DNA of 44,824 nt from Acidobacteriota bacterium (GTDB taxonomy: Bacteria > Acidobacteriota > Holophagae > Acanthopleuribacterales > Acanthopleuribacteraceae): assembly GCA_030066195.1 (NCBI GenBank), contig JASJCB010000036.1, forward strand, positions 1-44,824, given 5' to 3'. Of this stretch, positions 32,623-40,959 are shown piece by piece (position 1 is the first letter of the stretch; the number at the start of each line of letters is the position of its first letter). The position numbers were made by a program, and so were the translations under genes. The notes under the pieces are model-generated. The model worked only from the letters and a program-made list of their open reading frames with translations. It ran no database searches and had not been told where the DNA came from.

Positions 32623-32823
32623 TTAAAAGCAAATGAGATTGGTTCCGCCGTCACAGCCGGCAACGGTGTTGAGGTCTCCATTACAGCCGGCAACGCCGTT
32701 GACGACGATTTCGTTGAATACGCTTGTAGGAATAAAAGCCATTTCCATGCGCGGTTCAAACTCGGAGATCCCAAGTTCAAGCAGTTCAGCTTCTGAGATG
32801 ACAGTTTCCTTGTGATTACTCAT
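32623..32823 (-). CDS. RiPP-like precursor peptide 2 (66 aa)
   Basis: The leader MSNHKETVISEAELLELGIS...EPRMEMAF matches precursor 1 at 27 of the first 30 residues. The core differs: NGVAGCNGDLNTVAGCDGGTNLICF with Cys at 47, 57 and 65, Gly/Asn rich. It starts at 32823 with GGAGGATTTT before the ATG, 38 bases after the radical SAM stop codon. The two-copy arrangement with shared leader and diverged core points to two products from one maturase. Confidence 0.8.
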   Translation of the reverse strand: MSNHKETVISEAELLELGISEFEPRMEMAFIPTSVFNEIVVNGVAGCNGDLNTVAGCDGGTNLICF

Positions 32824-32861
32824 AAAATCCTCCAAAAAGTCAGTGAAAATTGGTGATGTTT

Positions 32862-34190
32862 TTACACCATAAGAGCATGCGCCCATTTTTTGTCGTAGGC
32901 ATCTCTCAAGGTGCAAGTGCCGTCACCAGGCTTAACTCTGTTGATAGGACAGCCGATTCCGGTACAGGTAATGCGGTAGGCGCAAGTTTGGCAGCCGGCA
33001 TCGTTAAGTGCGTTTTGCCCTATCCAAAAATCGTGTTTCTCCCCGTTGATTTCCAAAGAGCCGTCGGCGTTGACACGGCCGATGTAATTGCGGTTATCTT
33101 CCAAAATAACAGTGCACTTACCCACATGCCCCGTGGGGTATATGACGAACTGATTCGGTTTCCCCGCGTAACAGGCCTCTGAACAGGGACTGGAAAGCAA
33201 CGGCTTTGCTTTTTCGGGTCCCTTAGACGTTAGTTCAAATTGGGCAAAGGCATTTTTCAGCTTTTGCACAGCGGCCATGGTGCCTTTGTGTTCTTCAGAA
33301 AGTTGAAACTTGCTGGATTCCCAAATCTCGTGGACTGAGAAAATAAAGCGTTTATCCCCCATGGCCTTTGTGATGATCGGGTCTTCAAGTAAAGGAAGAT
33401 ATTGTTCGGCAAGACCGGCATGAACATTGACTCGAACACTGACATTGATATTCGGATTGTCACATTCGTACAGATACCTGATTCCTCGTACTACCTGGTC
33501 ATAGGTCCCCTTACCGTTCTTTCCAACACGTTGTTTGTCGTGCATATGTCTGGGTCCGTCCAGGGTGACTTGGAAGCTGTGCAGCCGATAAGCCGTCATC
33601 TCCGCCAGCAATTCAGGCGTCATCAACGAACCGTTTGTCGTTACCGCCGCGTTAAAGCGAGTTTTATCCGGCGCATTTTCAAAAGCGGTCTTCAGATAAC
33701 GGATCATCAGATCGGGGGCCAGAAAAGGCTCGCCGCCAAAGAAATCCAGCTTGAATACGGGCGCTTCGGAGGCCATGCGAGCGACGAGTTTATCCGTGGC
33801 GTCGGCTACCGCTTTTTTCATCTTCCCTTTGATCCGTTCCTCGTAGCAGTAATAGCAATCGAAGTTACAGCGCTCGGTGGGTAGGATGATCAACCGCCAA
33901 ACATCGTCAAGCAGAACTTTCAACTTCTGATTGATGTCAGTGTAATAGTCGTCAGCCGTGGTCTCATCGATCAGGACGCGCTTGTCTTTGAGCAGCTTCA
34001 GCAGGACCGGCGGATAGCTTTGCTCGTCGCCGTTGACAAGGGATTTCCTCCGGTAGATGTCCTCGATGAGCAACAGGCCCTTGCCGTTGAATCTTGCGGC
34101 CCAACCGCTTTCGTTATTGAACACCATGGTCTGATCCCCTTTATGAGGAATAATGCGAGCATTGGTATTCCAAATCCATGTCGTTGTCAT
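32862..34190 (-). CDS. Radical SAM/SPASM peptide maturase
   Basis: This 442-aa protein starts at 34190 with AAGGAG nine bases upstream. The N-terminal 90 residues form a precursor-binding-like region. The radical SAM cluster motif is C108-x3-C112-x2-C115 (CNFDCYYCYEE), followed by FFGGEPFL and TTNGSLMTPELL. The C-terminus is a SPASM domain with Cys in CSEACYAGKPNQ, GHVGKCTVI, GCQTCAYRITCTGIGCPIN and GTCTLRD, binding auxiliary clusters. Such enzymes form thioether or carbon-carbon crosslinks in peptides. The two Cys-bearing precursors directly downstream are its likely substrates. The exact linkage cannot be told. Confidence 0.9.
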   Translation of the reverse strand: MTTTWIWNTNARIIPHKGDQTMVFNNESGWAARFNGKGLLLIEDIYRRKSLVNGDEQSYPPVLLKLLKDKRVLIDETTADDYYTDINQKLKVLLDDVWRLIILPTERCNFDCYYCYEERIKGKMKKAVADATDKLVARMASEAPVFKLDFFGGEPFLAPDLMIRYLKTAFENAPDKTRFNAAVTTNGSLMTPELLAEMTAYRLHSFQVTLDGPRHMHDKQRVGKNGKGTYDQVVRGIRYLYECDNPNINVSVRVNVHAGLAEQYLPLLEDPIITKAMGDKRFIFSVHEIWESSKFQLSEEHKGTMAAVQKLKNAFAQFELTSKGPEKAKPLLSSPCSEACYAGKPNQFVIYPTGHVGKCTVILEDNRNYIGRVNADGSLEINGEKHDFWIGQNALNDAGCQTCAYRITCTGIGCPINRVKPGDGTCTLRDAYDKKWAHALMV

Positions 34191-34214
34191 TTGTGCAACT
34201 CCTTATCCGAATGT

Positions 34215-35327
34215 TCAAGCAGGCTCAGCCGCCGTTTTCGTTTTTTTCAACGTTTCCAGGACACCGCGTCCGACACGCAGTACCATACCCGTAAAGCTGA
34301 GTGTTCCCAGAAAGATGAAGACGGTAAGCAGAATGAGTAGAACTGTCATTCCGTCGATACCGTTCGCTTGAATCAATTTCTCTATCAGCGTGGGAAGTAT
34401 CATAGACCAGGCCCGAAACAGAACCACGGCAAAGAAGCCGAAACCAATCACGGTGAAGACATGACGGAGCCAGGTGAGCGCGGATTTGAAGAGATTGTTC
34501 CGCGCGCCGGCAATCAGGTCCTTGAGCACCCAGTCACCGTCGTTTTCCCTAATGGGCAGCGCCATGAAGGCAATCGTGATCAGGGTAAGCGAGAAGAAGA
34601 AATCGGCTGTTTCGACGCCGTACCGGGCAGTCAGCAAGCCGGCCAGAATGAAGGTCATCGGCCATTGAACCATCAGACCGGCGGCGCTGACCACAGCTCT
34701 GCCCCGGGGCTCCAACATCCATGCCCGGTTGACATCGGTATAGGCTGCCAACATGGGTCCGTGGATCTTGAAACCAATGACCCCGGGTTTTTGACCCTGG
34801 TGGTGCAAGGCATAGGCATGCCCCAATTCATGAACTAAAGTATTCAGTAGAAAGAACAGGAAAACAACAGAACCGCTGACTCCCTCCCTTCCCATTGAAA
34901 GCGACCCGCCCTGCGCCGTCCAATAGGTCGCCCCCATGATCGATCCGATCAGCAGGAAACCCAGGAAGAGAAACCGTTGTCGATGAATCATGGAGCAAGC
35001 CCACTGAACCCAGGCCTCACGGAAAATCGGCAACTCGATCCTGCCCCTGAGGATCTTCCGCCGAATGCTGTTTTTCAAAGGACTGCCGAAGATTTCGCAC
35101 TTTTGTAGGCTGGCCGATAGGGCATCCTTGATTTTTTGCTCCACATCGAGGGTGTTCAACGCCTGGGTCAGGTTCATATCGTAATGAAGCGCACGTTCAC
35201 ACAAGCCGCGCGCCGGGCCGCTCAAGCGGTGGACTCGGCCGCTCTGGGTCTCGAACAGGGCAAACTCTTTTTGATCGGCAAGGATTCTGCCGGTTAAAAC
35301 ATGGTGTTCTTTGGAAAGTTCAGACAC
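34215..35327 (-). CDS. M50-type zinc metallopeptidase with PqqD-like N-terminus
   Basis: This 370-aa membrane protein starts at GTG 35327 after GGAGACTACGAAA. Residues 10-75 (FALFETQSGRVHRLSGPARG) resemble the PqqD/RRE leader-recognition fold. Membrane segments begin near 118, and the zinc site is HELGH at 166-170 with D198 in AYTDVNRAW and PRGRAVVSAAG. This is the putative peptide zinc metalloprotease group found in many RiPP clusters. I infer it recognises the leader and cleaves it, or helps export. It is the first gene of the operon; the radical SAM gene follows 24 bases on. Confidence 0.85.
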   Translation of the reverse strand: MSELSKEHHVLTGRILADQKEFALFETQSGRVHRLSGPARGLCERALHYDMNLTQALNTLDVEQKIKDALSASLQKCEIFGSPLKNSIRRKILRGRIELPIFREAWVQWACSMIHRQRFLFLGFLLIGSIMGATYWTAQGGSLSMGREGVSGSVVFLFFLLNTLVHELGHAYALHHQGQKPGVIGFKIHGPMLAAYTDVNRAWMLEPRGRAVVSAAGLMVQWPMTFILAGLLTARYGVETADFFFSLTLITIAFMALPIRENDGDWVLKDLIAGARNNLFKSALTWLRHVFTVIGFGFFAVVLFRAWSMILPTLIEKLIQANGIDGMTVLLILLTVFIFLGTLSFTGMVLRVGRGVLETLKKTKTAAEPA

Positions 35328-35631
35328 TTTCGTAGTCTCCTGTTCGTGGTTTTGCGATTAAGCATTGAAGCGAGGTGAAGGTGACGGCTTGTTAATCGCA
35401 AAGCCATTGTAGGTGATGATGCATCGCCGAATGATGACAGGGCTTGGGTGCACCGAGGACATTTCCTCCGTGGGGGGGAAGCATGTCCCAATCGGCGCCG
35501 TTGCTTTCGCTGAAACCCATGGGGCGCCGATGCCGGTTCGATTGAGTCATTTATTGGTTTCGTTTGAGTCATGTCCCGGGTCTGCGCCAATCATGTCTCA
35601 TTCGCGACCTTCGTTTTTTGTGGATTGAACC

Positions 35632-35637
35632 TATAAT
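35632..35637 (+). promoter_or_regulatory. -10 box for the pinensin-like precursor
   Basis: A perfect TATAAT lies 33 bases before the ATG at 35671. No consensus -35 box is clear upstream. The region 35328-35631 also holds the promoter of the minus-strand M50 gene and shows nothing else. Confidence 0.5.
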
Positions 35638-35670
35638 GGGGCCCGGCCTTTTTCAATTAGGAGGAAATCG

Positions 35671-35838
35671 ATGAAAAAGAAACTATCTCTCAATGAATTA
35701 AATGTTTCCAGCTTTGTTGTGGTTCTTGAACATAAAAAGCGTGGTCAGGGTATTCAGGGCGGCGAGTTTATCAACAATTCAGGGTGCTCGGACCCTTGCG
35801 CCTGTCAGAATTGCACCAGGGAGCCCCGCACATGTTGA
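35671..35838 (+). CDS. Pinensin-like RiPP precursor (55 aa)
   Basis: ATG is preceded by a perfect AGGAGGAAATCG. The peptide begins MKKKLSLNELNVSSFVVVLE, closely like the leaders of pinensin-type class I lanthipeptides (K-L-S-L-x-x-L-x-V-x-S-F-V). IQGG at 28-31 is a Gly-Gly cut site candidate, leaving core EFINNSGCSDPCACQNCTR and a C-terminal TC: five Cys (39, 43, 45, 48, 55) plus Ser/Thr. The gene is short and missed by simple length filters. It is divergent from the M50-radical SAM operon; no lanthionine enzymes (LanB/LanC) lie in the window, so it may be modified elsewhere or by the neighbouring system. Confidence 0.78.
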   Translation: MKKKLSLNELNVSSFVVVLEHKKRGQGIQGGEFINNSGCSDPCACQNCTREPRTC

Positions 35839-35857
35839 CTATTTTCCAATTAAAGCC

Positions 35858-35916
35858 GTGAAACAGATTTCATTGAATGACTTAATGCATCGACTTTTGT
35901 GACGGTTCTTGAATAG
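35858..35916 (+). pseudogene. Decayed second pinensin-like leader
   Basis: GTGAAACAGATTTCATTGAA reads VKQISLNDL, matching KKLSLNEL of the intact gene. One base is then missing; adding it gives NASTFVTVLE then a stop, matching NVSSFVVVLE. The remnant thus covers only the leader and lacks a core. Confidence 0.7.
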
Positions 35917-35924
35917 AGGAAGAT

Positions 35925-35958
35925 CGGCCCCGGCATTCCGTGGGGATGTTCGGGGCCG
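35925..35958 (+). terminator. Terminator-like hairpin after precursor remnant
   Basis: CGGCCCCG (35925-35932) pairs with CGGGGCCG (35951-35958), followed by GTTCTTTCT. The T-tract is broken. It would end the transcript of the 55-aa peptide. Confidence 0.6.
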
Positions 35959-36025
35959 GTTCTTTCTGGATCGAAGATAGAAGTCCGGTTATGGCTCCTC
36001 TCTGAAAACACCGCTTCGAGACCAT

Positions 36026-39000
36026 TTACTTCTGTGATTTGTAACGGGCGGCATATTCAGAGGGTGTTTGACCGTAGGCCTCACGGAACAGCTTGGAAAA
36101 GTGTTTCGTTTGCGAGAAACCCACTCGATAGGCAATCTGGGACACCTGATCGGTGTTTTGTCGCAAAAGCTGGGCGGCGCGGTCCAGGCGAATGCCGCGC
36201 AAAATCTCGAAAGGCGTCTTGGCGGTAATGGCCGTCAGCTTTCGGTGAAGTTGACGCCGACTTAAACCCAGTTCCACCGCCAGTTCATTGACGCCGAAAT
36301 CCGGCTCCTTCAGGTGTGCCTCCATAATGGATACCGCTTTGTGCACAAAGCTCTCCTCGCTTGAAACGACATCTATCTCCGTCGCCGCCGCCGTAATTTT
36401 GTGCGAAAAGCGTTCCTGCAGCAGGCGCCGGTTACGAATCAGGTTTTCGATTTGGGAATGCAGCACGCGGCTGGAGAACGGCTTGGTGATATAAGCGTCC
36501 GCACCCGCCTCCAAGCCCGCAACATTTTGTTCGGCAGTGGTGCGCGCGGTCAGAACGACGACGGGAATATGACTGGTGCGCTCGTCCTTTTTGATTTGCC
36601 GGCAAATGTCCAGGCCGTCGATATCGGGCAACATGACATCGCAGATCACCAGGTCCGGGATCTTAGCCAGGGCCTCGGCCAGGCCTTTTTCTCCGGTATC
36701 GGCCGAATATACATCGTAGTGGGTATCCAGGATTTCATGCAGATAGGCTTGAATCTCCAGATGATCCTCGATGAGCAATATGGAGAGTCGGCCTTTTTTT
36801 TCCGAGGTAGCATCGACCCGGACAGGAGCGATCAGATCGGCCGGGTCGGCGGGGACTTCCTCCAATCGTAAGGGCGCCGGTTCGCCGTCACCGGTAACCA
36901 ATTGATCGTCTCTTAAATGCTGCCTGCCCTTTTGTAGGGTCACGGTGAAGGTAGAGCCGAAATCGGTTTCGCTTTCCACCTCGATCTGTCCTCCGTGCAG
37001 GGTTACCAACTCCTGGGCGAGGGAAAGACCGATCCCCGTTCCTCGGGAAGCCGCGTTGCTCTCCGCTTGGTAAAAGCGGTCGAAAATATGTTCCAGTCGA
37101 TCAGCGGGAATACCCGAACCATTATCCTGCACGCTGACCTTGACCCGGTCCTTTTCCTCTTGCAGCGCAATAACGATTCGACCGTTCTCGGGGATGTGTT
37201 TAAAAGCGTTCATGATCAGGTTGGAGAAAACCTTCTCCAGGTGGCCGGGATCGAAAAATACCGGAACCGGTTGATCCGGCAATTTAAGCTTCAGGCATTC
37301 ACCTTTCGTCTCGACGGCTTGAAAGGGGGCGGCACAAAGCGCAACGAAGGCAGCCAGATCGGCCTCTTGAGCCCGTAGGGTCATTTGGCCCGCTTCCAGT
37401 TTCGAAACATCCAGCAGTTCGTTGATCATTTGCAGTAACCGCAGTGAATGGCGCCTGGCCGATTGAATGGTCGATCTCATCTCTGCGGGAGGCGCCTCAC
37501 GTTGATCGAGAATATCCTCCATGGGTCCCAGCATCAAGGTCAGCGGCGTCCGAAATTCATGAGACAAATTAGTGAAGAATCGGGTTTTCAACCGGTCCAT
37601 GTTTCGCAGTTTTTGCTGTTGCTGTAGGATCTCCCGGTTCCTAGCTTCCAGATCCCGGGTCCGTTCCGACACCTTTCGGTCCAAATCCTCATTGATGCGC
37701 CGTTCCCTGGCCAGGCGACGTTTTTGCGTTCGCAGGTAACCACTTACCAGAAGAACCAGAAGAAGAATGTAAAGCGCATAGGCCCAACGTGTTGCCCAGA
37801 GAGGCGGAGTGATGGAAACGCGCAACGTGCGGGGGGGGCCCTGCCAATATCCATCGCGATTACTGCCCTTCACCTGAAAAACATAGTTACCCGGCGCCAA
37901 ATTGGCATAGGCCACATGGTTTTTTTCGCCGTCGGTGTAGCGCCAAACTTCATCCAGGCCCTCCATTTTGAAGGCATAACGGTTCCGTTCGGGAGCCGCA
38001 TAGTCAAGCGCCGCAAACTCGAAAGTCAGAAAATTATCGTTATGATCGAACACGACTTTTTGTGTCCGGTTGATGGGTCTGGTAAGGGGCGAGCCGGGCG
38101 CCCTGTGATCCAAAATCCGATCGAATAGTTGAAGGCTGGTGATGAATATGGGCGGCGGCATGGCATTGTCCTCGATATCGGCCGGGTTGAAGGCGTTGAA
38201 ACCGGTCTCTCCACCGAAGAACAAACGCCCGCCGGCACGGCTGAATGCGGCGCCGCGAATAAAACTGTCCGATTGCATGCCGTCGCGGGTGTCGTAGATC
38301 CGCGACAGACGCCGTTCCGGGTCGAACCGCATCAGACTGGAGGAGGTGCTGATCCACAGGTTGCCCGTGTGATCTTCCTGCATATCCATGATGCTGCCGG
38401 TCAGGCCGTCGTCGGCTCCGAAACGGATAAATGCAAAACCGTCGCCGTCCTGAACCAGACGATTCAGACCTCGTTGTGTGGCCGCCCAAAGCTTGCCGTC
38501 CCTACCGTTGAGCAAATGAAAAACCTGGTTGCCGTCGATGGATTGCGGATTGTCGGGATCATGCCTCAGTTGTTTGAACACTCCGTCTTCGCGAAAGCAT
38601 AAACCATCCCCGGTGGCGACCCAGAGCCGCCCCTTTCGGTCCTCGGTCAGATCGTTGATGGTGTTGTGACTGATACTGTCGGGTCCTTTCCAAAAATGAA
38701 CGAAACGCCCGTCCTCGAAGAGGTCGAGGCCGGCGCCCATGGTGCCGATCCAAAGTTCATGGCGACGGGTCTCGAATATCTTATTGACCGCATCGTGAGC
38801 AAGGCTTTCCGGGCCGTCGTTGTGGTAATTTTGGATGGGCCCGAGACCTCCTCGAGAAACGCGGCTGATCCCCCCGCCGTTCGTGCCGATCCACATATCT
38901 CCCCGATGGTCCGACAAAATGGTGGTAATTCTACCGAAACAAATCGATTGCTCTGGCTTGCGGGGGTCATGTGTGAGACGAGCCGTCAATTTCCCATCCC

Positions 39001-40186
39001 GGTCGAACTTGTGAACGCCTTCTCTACCGCCCAACCATAAATCACCCGATTCCTCTTCGTAAACGGCGGATACGCCGAGATCTCGGAGACTCTTGCCGGG
39101 GTAGTCCATGAGGGTATGCCCGAAGCGCCGCGTTTCGGGATTGTGCATGAAAAGACCTCTGTCTTTGGAGCCGATCCACAAGAGGCCCGTTCGATCCATG
39201 ACCAGCGAGGTCAATAGCTTGGAACGAAGCGCCGCCGGCGCCGTGCGATCCGGCAGAAATTGTTGTATCTTTCCCGAGCCCGGCTCATAGACCACAAGGC
39301 CGTTGCTATAGGTGGCGGTCCAGATGCGGCCGTCGAGATCTTCCACTATGGCGGCGGGATAAAGAGGGCCGGTAAGTTGAAGGGTTGACAACTTATCCTT
39401 TAACGAGCGCAGCTTGCCGGTTTTTCGATCATAACGCAGAATATCGTTCTGAGCGCCCAGCCAGAGAAAACCGCCGCGATTTTCGTAAATGGCCAGGATC
39501 TGGCTTTCGCCGGCTTTCAAGGGGAGGTTGTGAACCTCGGGGAGGCCGGCGGGTTCGCGCTGCATCAGGCCGTCAAGGGTACCGATCCAAAGAGTACCGG
39601 CCCTATCCACAAAGAGTGCGTGGACCCAATTGCTGATGAGCTTGCCCCGGGCGCTTCCCTTGTGAAAATATTGAAAGCTTATCGCTTCATCCGAGTCGTG
39701 AGGTTGGAAAGTATAAAGCCCTCTGCCGGCGCTGCTTATCCAAACGGCGCCTTCATGGTCTCCGGCAATCGCTCTCAAGTCGCCGTAGGTTAGTTTTCCT
39801 GGTGTGTTTTTGTCAGGCAGAAAGTGTGTGAATGTGTCGCTGTCGCGATCATAGCGGCTCAGCCCGTTGGATGTTCCCACCCAAAGCGAACCGCGATCGT
39901 CTTCGTAAAGAGATCGGACTTTGTCACCGGCCAGAACATCGGGTTTCTCGGCGGTGTTCTTCCATTCTTTGAAGCCGAAGCCGTCAAAACGCAGCAATCC
40001 GCTCTCGGTTCCGAACCACATCCAACCCAAGCTGTCTTGCAAAATACATTCGATATTGGTGTTGGCGCTGTACTTCTGTGAACTGATGTGCTCGAATCGG
40101 TAACTCTGCACAAGGCGAGGCTCATCCGTTGTTTGGGAGTCTTGGGGGCGGTAAGAGCAAAGAATAAAAAAAATCGATAAAAGCAT
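36026..40186 (-). CDS. Hybrid two-component regulator (HTCS type) with AraC output
   Basis: This 1386-aa one-protein signalling system has an N-terminal export signal (MLLSIFFILCSY), then about 12-14 Reg_prop repeats (WFGTESGLLRFDG, LWVGTSNGLSRYD and others) forming two propellers. A Y_Y_Y domain at about 700-790 and one membrane helix near 800 follow. The kinase has H876 in NLSHEFRTPLTLML, then N and G boxes (NLIMNAFKHIPENG, DNGSGIP, GTGIGLSLAQ). The receiver has D1183 in ICDVMLPDIDG, and an AraC-type HTH ends the protein (LGLSRRQLHRKL, RVGFSQTKHFSKLFREAYGQTPSEYA). It senses a periplasmic ligand and controls genes directly. No sugar-use genes lie beside it, so its targets are unclear. Confidence 0.95.
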   Translation of the reverse strand: MLLSIFFILCSYRPQDSQTTDEPRLVQSYRFEHISSQKYSANTNIECILQDSLGWMWFGTESGLLRFDGFGFKEWKNTAEKPDVLAGDKVRSLYEDDRGSLWVGTSNGLSRYDRDSDTFTHFLPDKNTPGKLTYGDLRAIAGDHEGAVWISSAGRGLYTFQPHDSDEAISFQYFHKGSARGKLISNWVHALFVDRAGTLWIGTLDGLMQREPAGLPEVHNLPLKAGESQILAIYENRGGFLWLGAQNDILRYDRKTGKLRSLKDKLSTLQLTGPLYPAAIVEDLDGRIWTATYSNGLVVYEPGSGKIQQFLPDRTAPAALRSKLLTSLVMDRTGLLWIGSKDRGLFMHNPETRRFGHTLMDYPGKSLRDLGVSAVYEEESGDLWLGGREGVHKFDRDGKLTARLTHDPRKPEQSICFGRITTILSDHRGDMWIGTNGGGISRVSRGGLGPIQNYHNDGPESLAHDAVNKIFETRRHELWIGTMGAGLDLFEDGRFVHFWKGPDSISHNTINDLTEDRKGRLWVATGDGLCFREDGVFKQLRHDPDNPQSIDGNQVFHLLNGRDGKLWAATQRGLNRLVQDGDGFAFIRFGADDGLTGSIMDMQEDHTGNLWISTSSSLMRFDPERRLSRIYDTRDGMQSDSFIRGAAFSRAGGRLFFGGETGFNAFNPADIEDNAMPPPIFITSLQLFDRILDHRAPGSPLTRPINRTQKVVFDHNDNFLTFEFAALDYAAPERNRYAFKMEGLDEVWRYTDGEKNHVAYANLAPGNYVFQVKGSNRDGYWQGPPRTLRVSITPPLWATRWAYALYILLLVLLVSGYLRTQKRRLARERRINEDLDRKVSERTRDLEARNREILQQQQKLRNMDRLKTRFFTNLSHEFRTPLTLMLGPMEDILDQREAPPAEMRSTIQSARRHSLRLLQMINELLDVSKLEAGQMTLRAQEADLAAFVALCAAPFQAVETKGECLKLKLPDQPVPVFFDPGHLEKVFSNLIMNAFKHIPENGRIVIALQEEKDRVKVSVQDNGSGIPADRLEHIFDRFYQAESNAASRGTGIGLSLAQELVTLHGGQIEVESETDFGSTFTVTLQKGRQHLRDDQLVTGDGEPAPLRLEEVPADPADLIAPVRVDATSEKKGRLSILLIEDHLEIQAYLHEILDTHYDVYSADTGEKGLAEALAKIPDLVICDVMLPDIDGLDICRQIKKDERTSHIPVVVLTARTTAEQNVAGLEAGADAYITKPFSSRVLHSQIENLIRNRRLLQERFSHKITAAATEIDVVSSEESFVHKAVSIMEAHLKEPDFGVNELAVELGLSRRQLHRKLTAITAKTPFEILRGIRLDRAAQLLRQNTDQVSQIAYRVGFSQTKHFSKLFREAYGQTPSEYAARYKSQK

Positions 40187-40459
40187 TTGGAATCCGAAAA
40201 ATAAACATGCGGATTGGTTCAGGCGTGATTTATAGCCTGATAAAAGAAGCGCTATTTTGAATCATATAGAGTATTTACCCGATTTTCAACCGAACCGGAG
40301 CCAACGAGCCGACTTGAGCCGGAGTTCCCCCGAGACCCGGTTTTCTGTTTACCTTGGGATTCTACACCCATTTTGTTTGTTAAGAGCGCCGCCGGCCGGG
40401 AAGTGTACAAGTTTGGACGCAAATTGGCCTTTTTGCGAGCACAAGGGGAGTGCTTCGCT

Positions 40460-40590
40460 CGGGAACAGGTATACCTGAGCAGCCCGGAGGGGGTTCTGTT
40501 CCCGGGAACGGAACCGTTCTCGACCTCGGCAGGTGGTTCCGTTCCCGGGATTGGTTATACCTGAACGACGCGGAGTCGGTTCCAATCCCG
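40460..40590. ncRNA. Three consecutive hairpins with covarying stems
   Basis: Stem 1 pairs CGGGAACAG (40460-40468) with 40496-40504. Stem 2 pairs CCCGGGAACGGAACC (40501-40515) with 40535-40549. Stem 3 pairs CGGGATTGG (40546-40554) with 40582-40590. All are perfect. Stems 1 and 3 enclose 27-base loops alike at 20 positions, both with TATACCTGA and CGGAG. Between them the stems differ at three positions, each change compensated on the other side. The structure is conserved rather than the sequence. The function and transcribed strand are unknown. Confidence 0.6.
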
Positions 40591-40926
40591 GAAAAGTGCT
40601 CAACGAGGCGTCAACCCCGGTTGTATTTCGCGAAAATGTGTTCGAGGTTCTCGGCCGGGGAGGTTCCGAACCGGGCGCGGAGTTGTGAATTCGACGGCAT
40701 ACGGCGCCGAAATCAGGGGATGATACTGCTTTCGAAGTTCCAGATGTCCGGTTCTCGTGACTAAAACTCCTTTTTCAAGCATGGGAAGCCAGGTTCCCGG
40801 CCGTCGTGTTGTGTTTTTCATTTTGACAATACCACCGCCCGAGAACGAAGCCCCGTTTCGTTTTCAACCCGGTCCTGTCGCCGGGAATGGAACCGACGGA
40901 AACGGCGCGCACATCGACTTTGCGTA

Positions 40927-40946
40927 GGGGAGACCCTGGTCTCCCC
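40927..40946 (-). terminator. Hairpin after propeller gene A
   Basis: GGGGAGACC and GGTCTCCCC are perfect 9-base arms around two central bases, 13 bases past the stop of the gene ending at 40960. No T-tract follows, so it may protect the 3' end or stop transcription with help. Confidence 0.5.
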
Positions 40947-40959
40947 ATGATCGGTATGC

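Larger units (their letters stand above)
40187..40959. other. Long non-coding interval rich in inverted repeats
   Basis: No plausible gene is found in these 770 bases; the short frames in both directions lack family resemblance and ribosome binding sites. The interval is full of GGTTCC/GGAACC and CCCGGG-like motifs forming hairpins, the clearest of which are listed separately at 40460-40590. It probably holds the HTCS promoter at its left end. Confidence 0.6.

Noticed and set aside
35294..35590. Minus-strand 98-aa protein upstream of the M50 gene
   Set aside because: Overlaps the M50 start and its ribosome binding site, low similarity to anything, and atypical composition.
40349..40603. Minus-strand 84-aa protein and similar frames at 40187-40959
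   Set aside because: They run across the covarying hairpins and have no ribosome binding site or family match.
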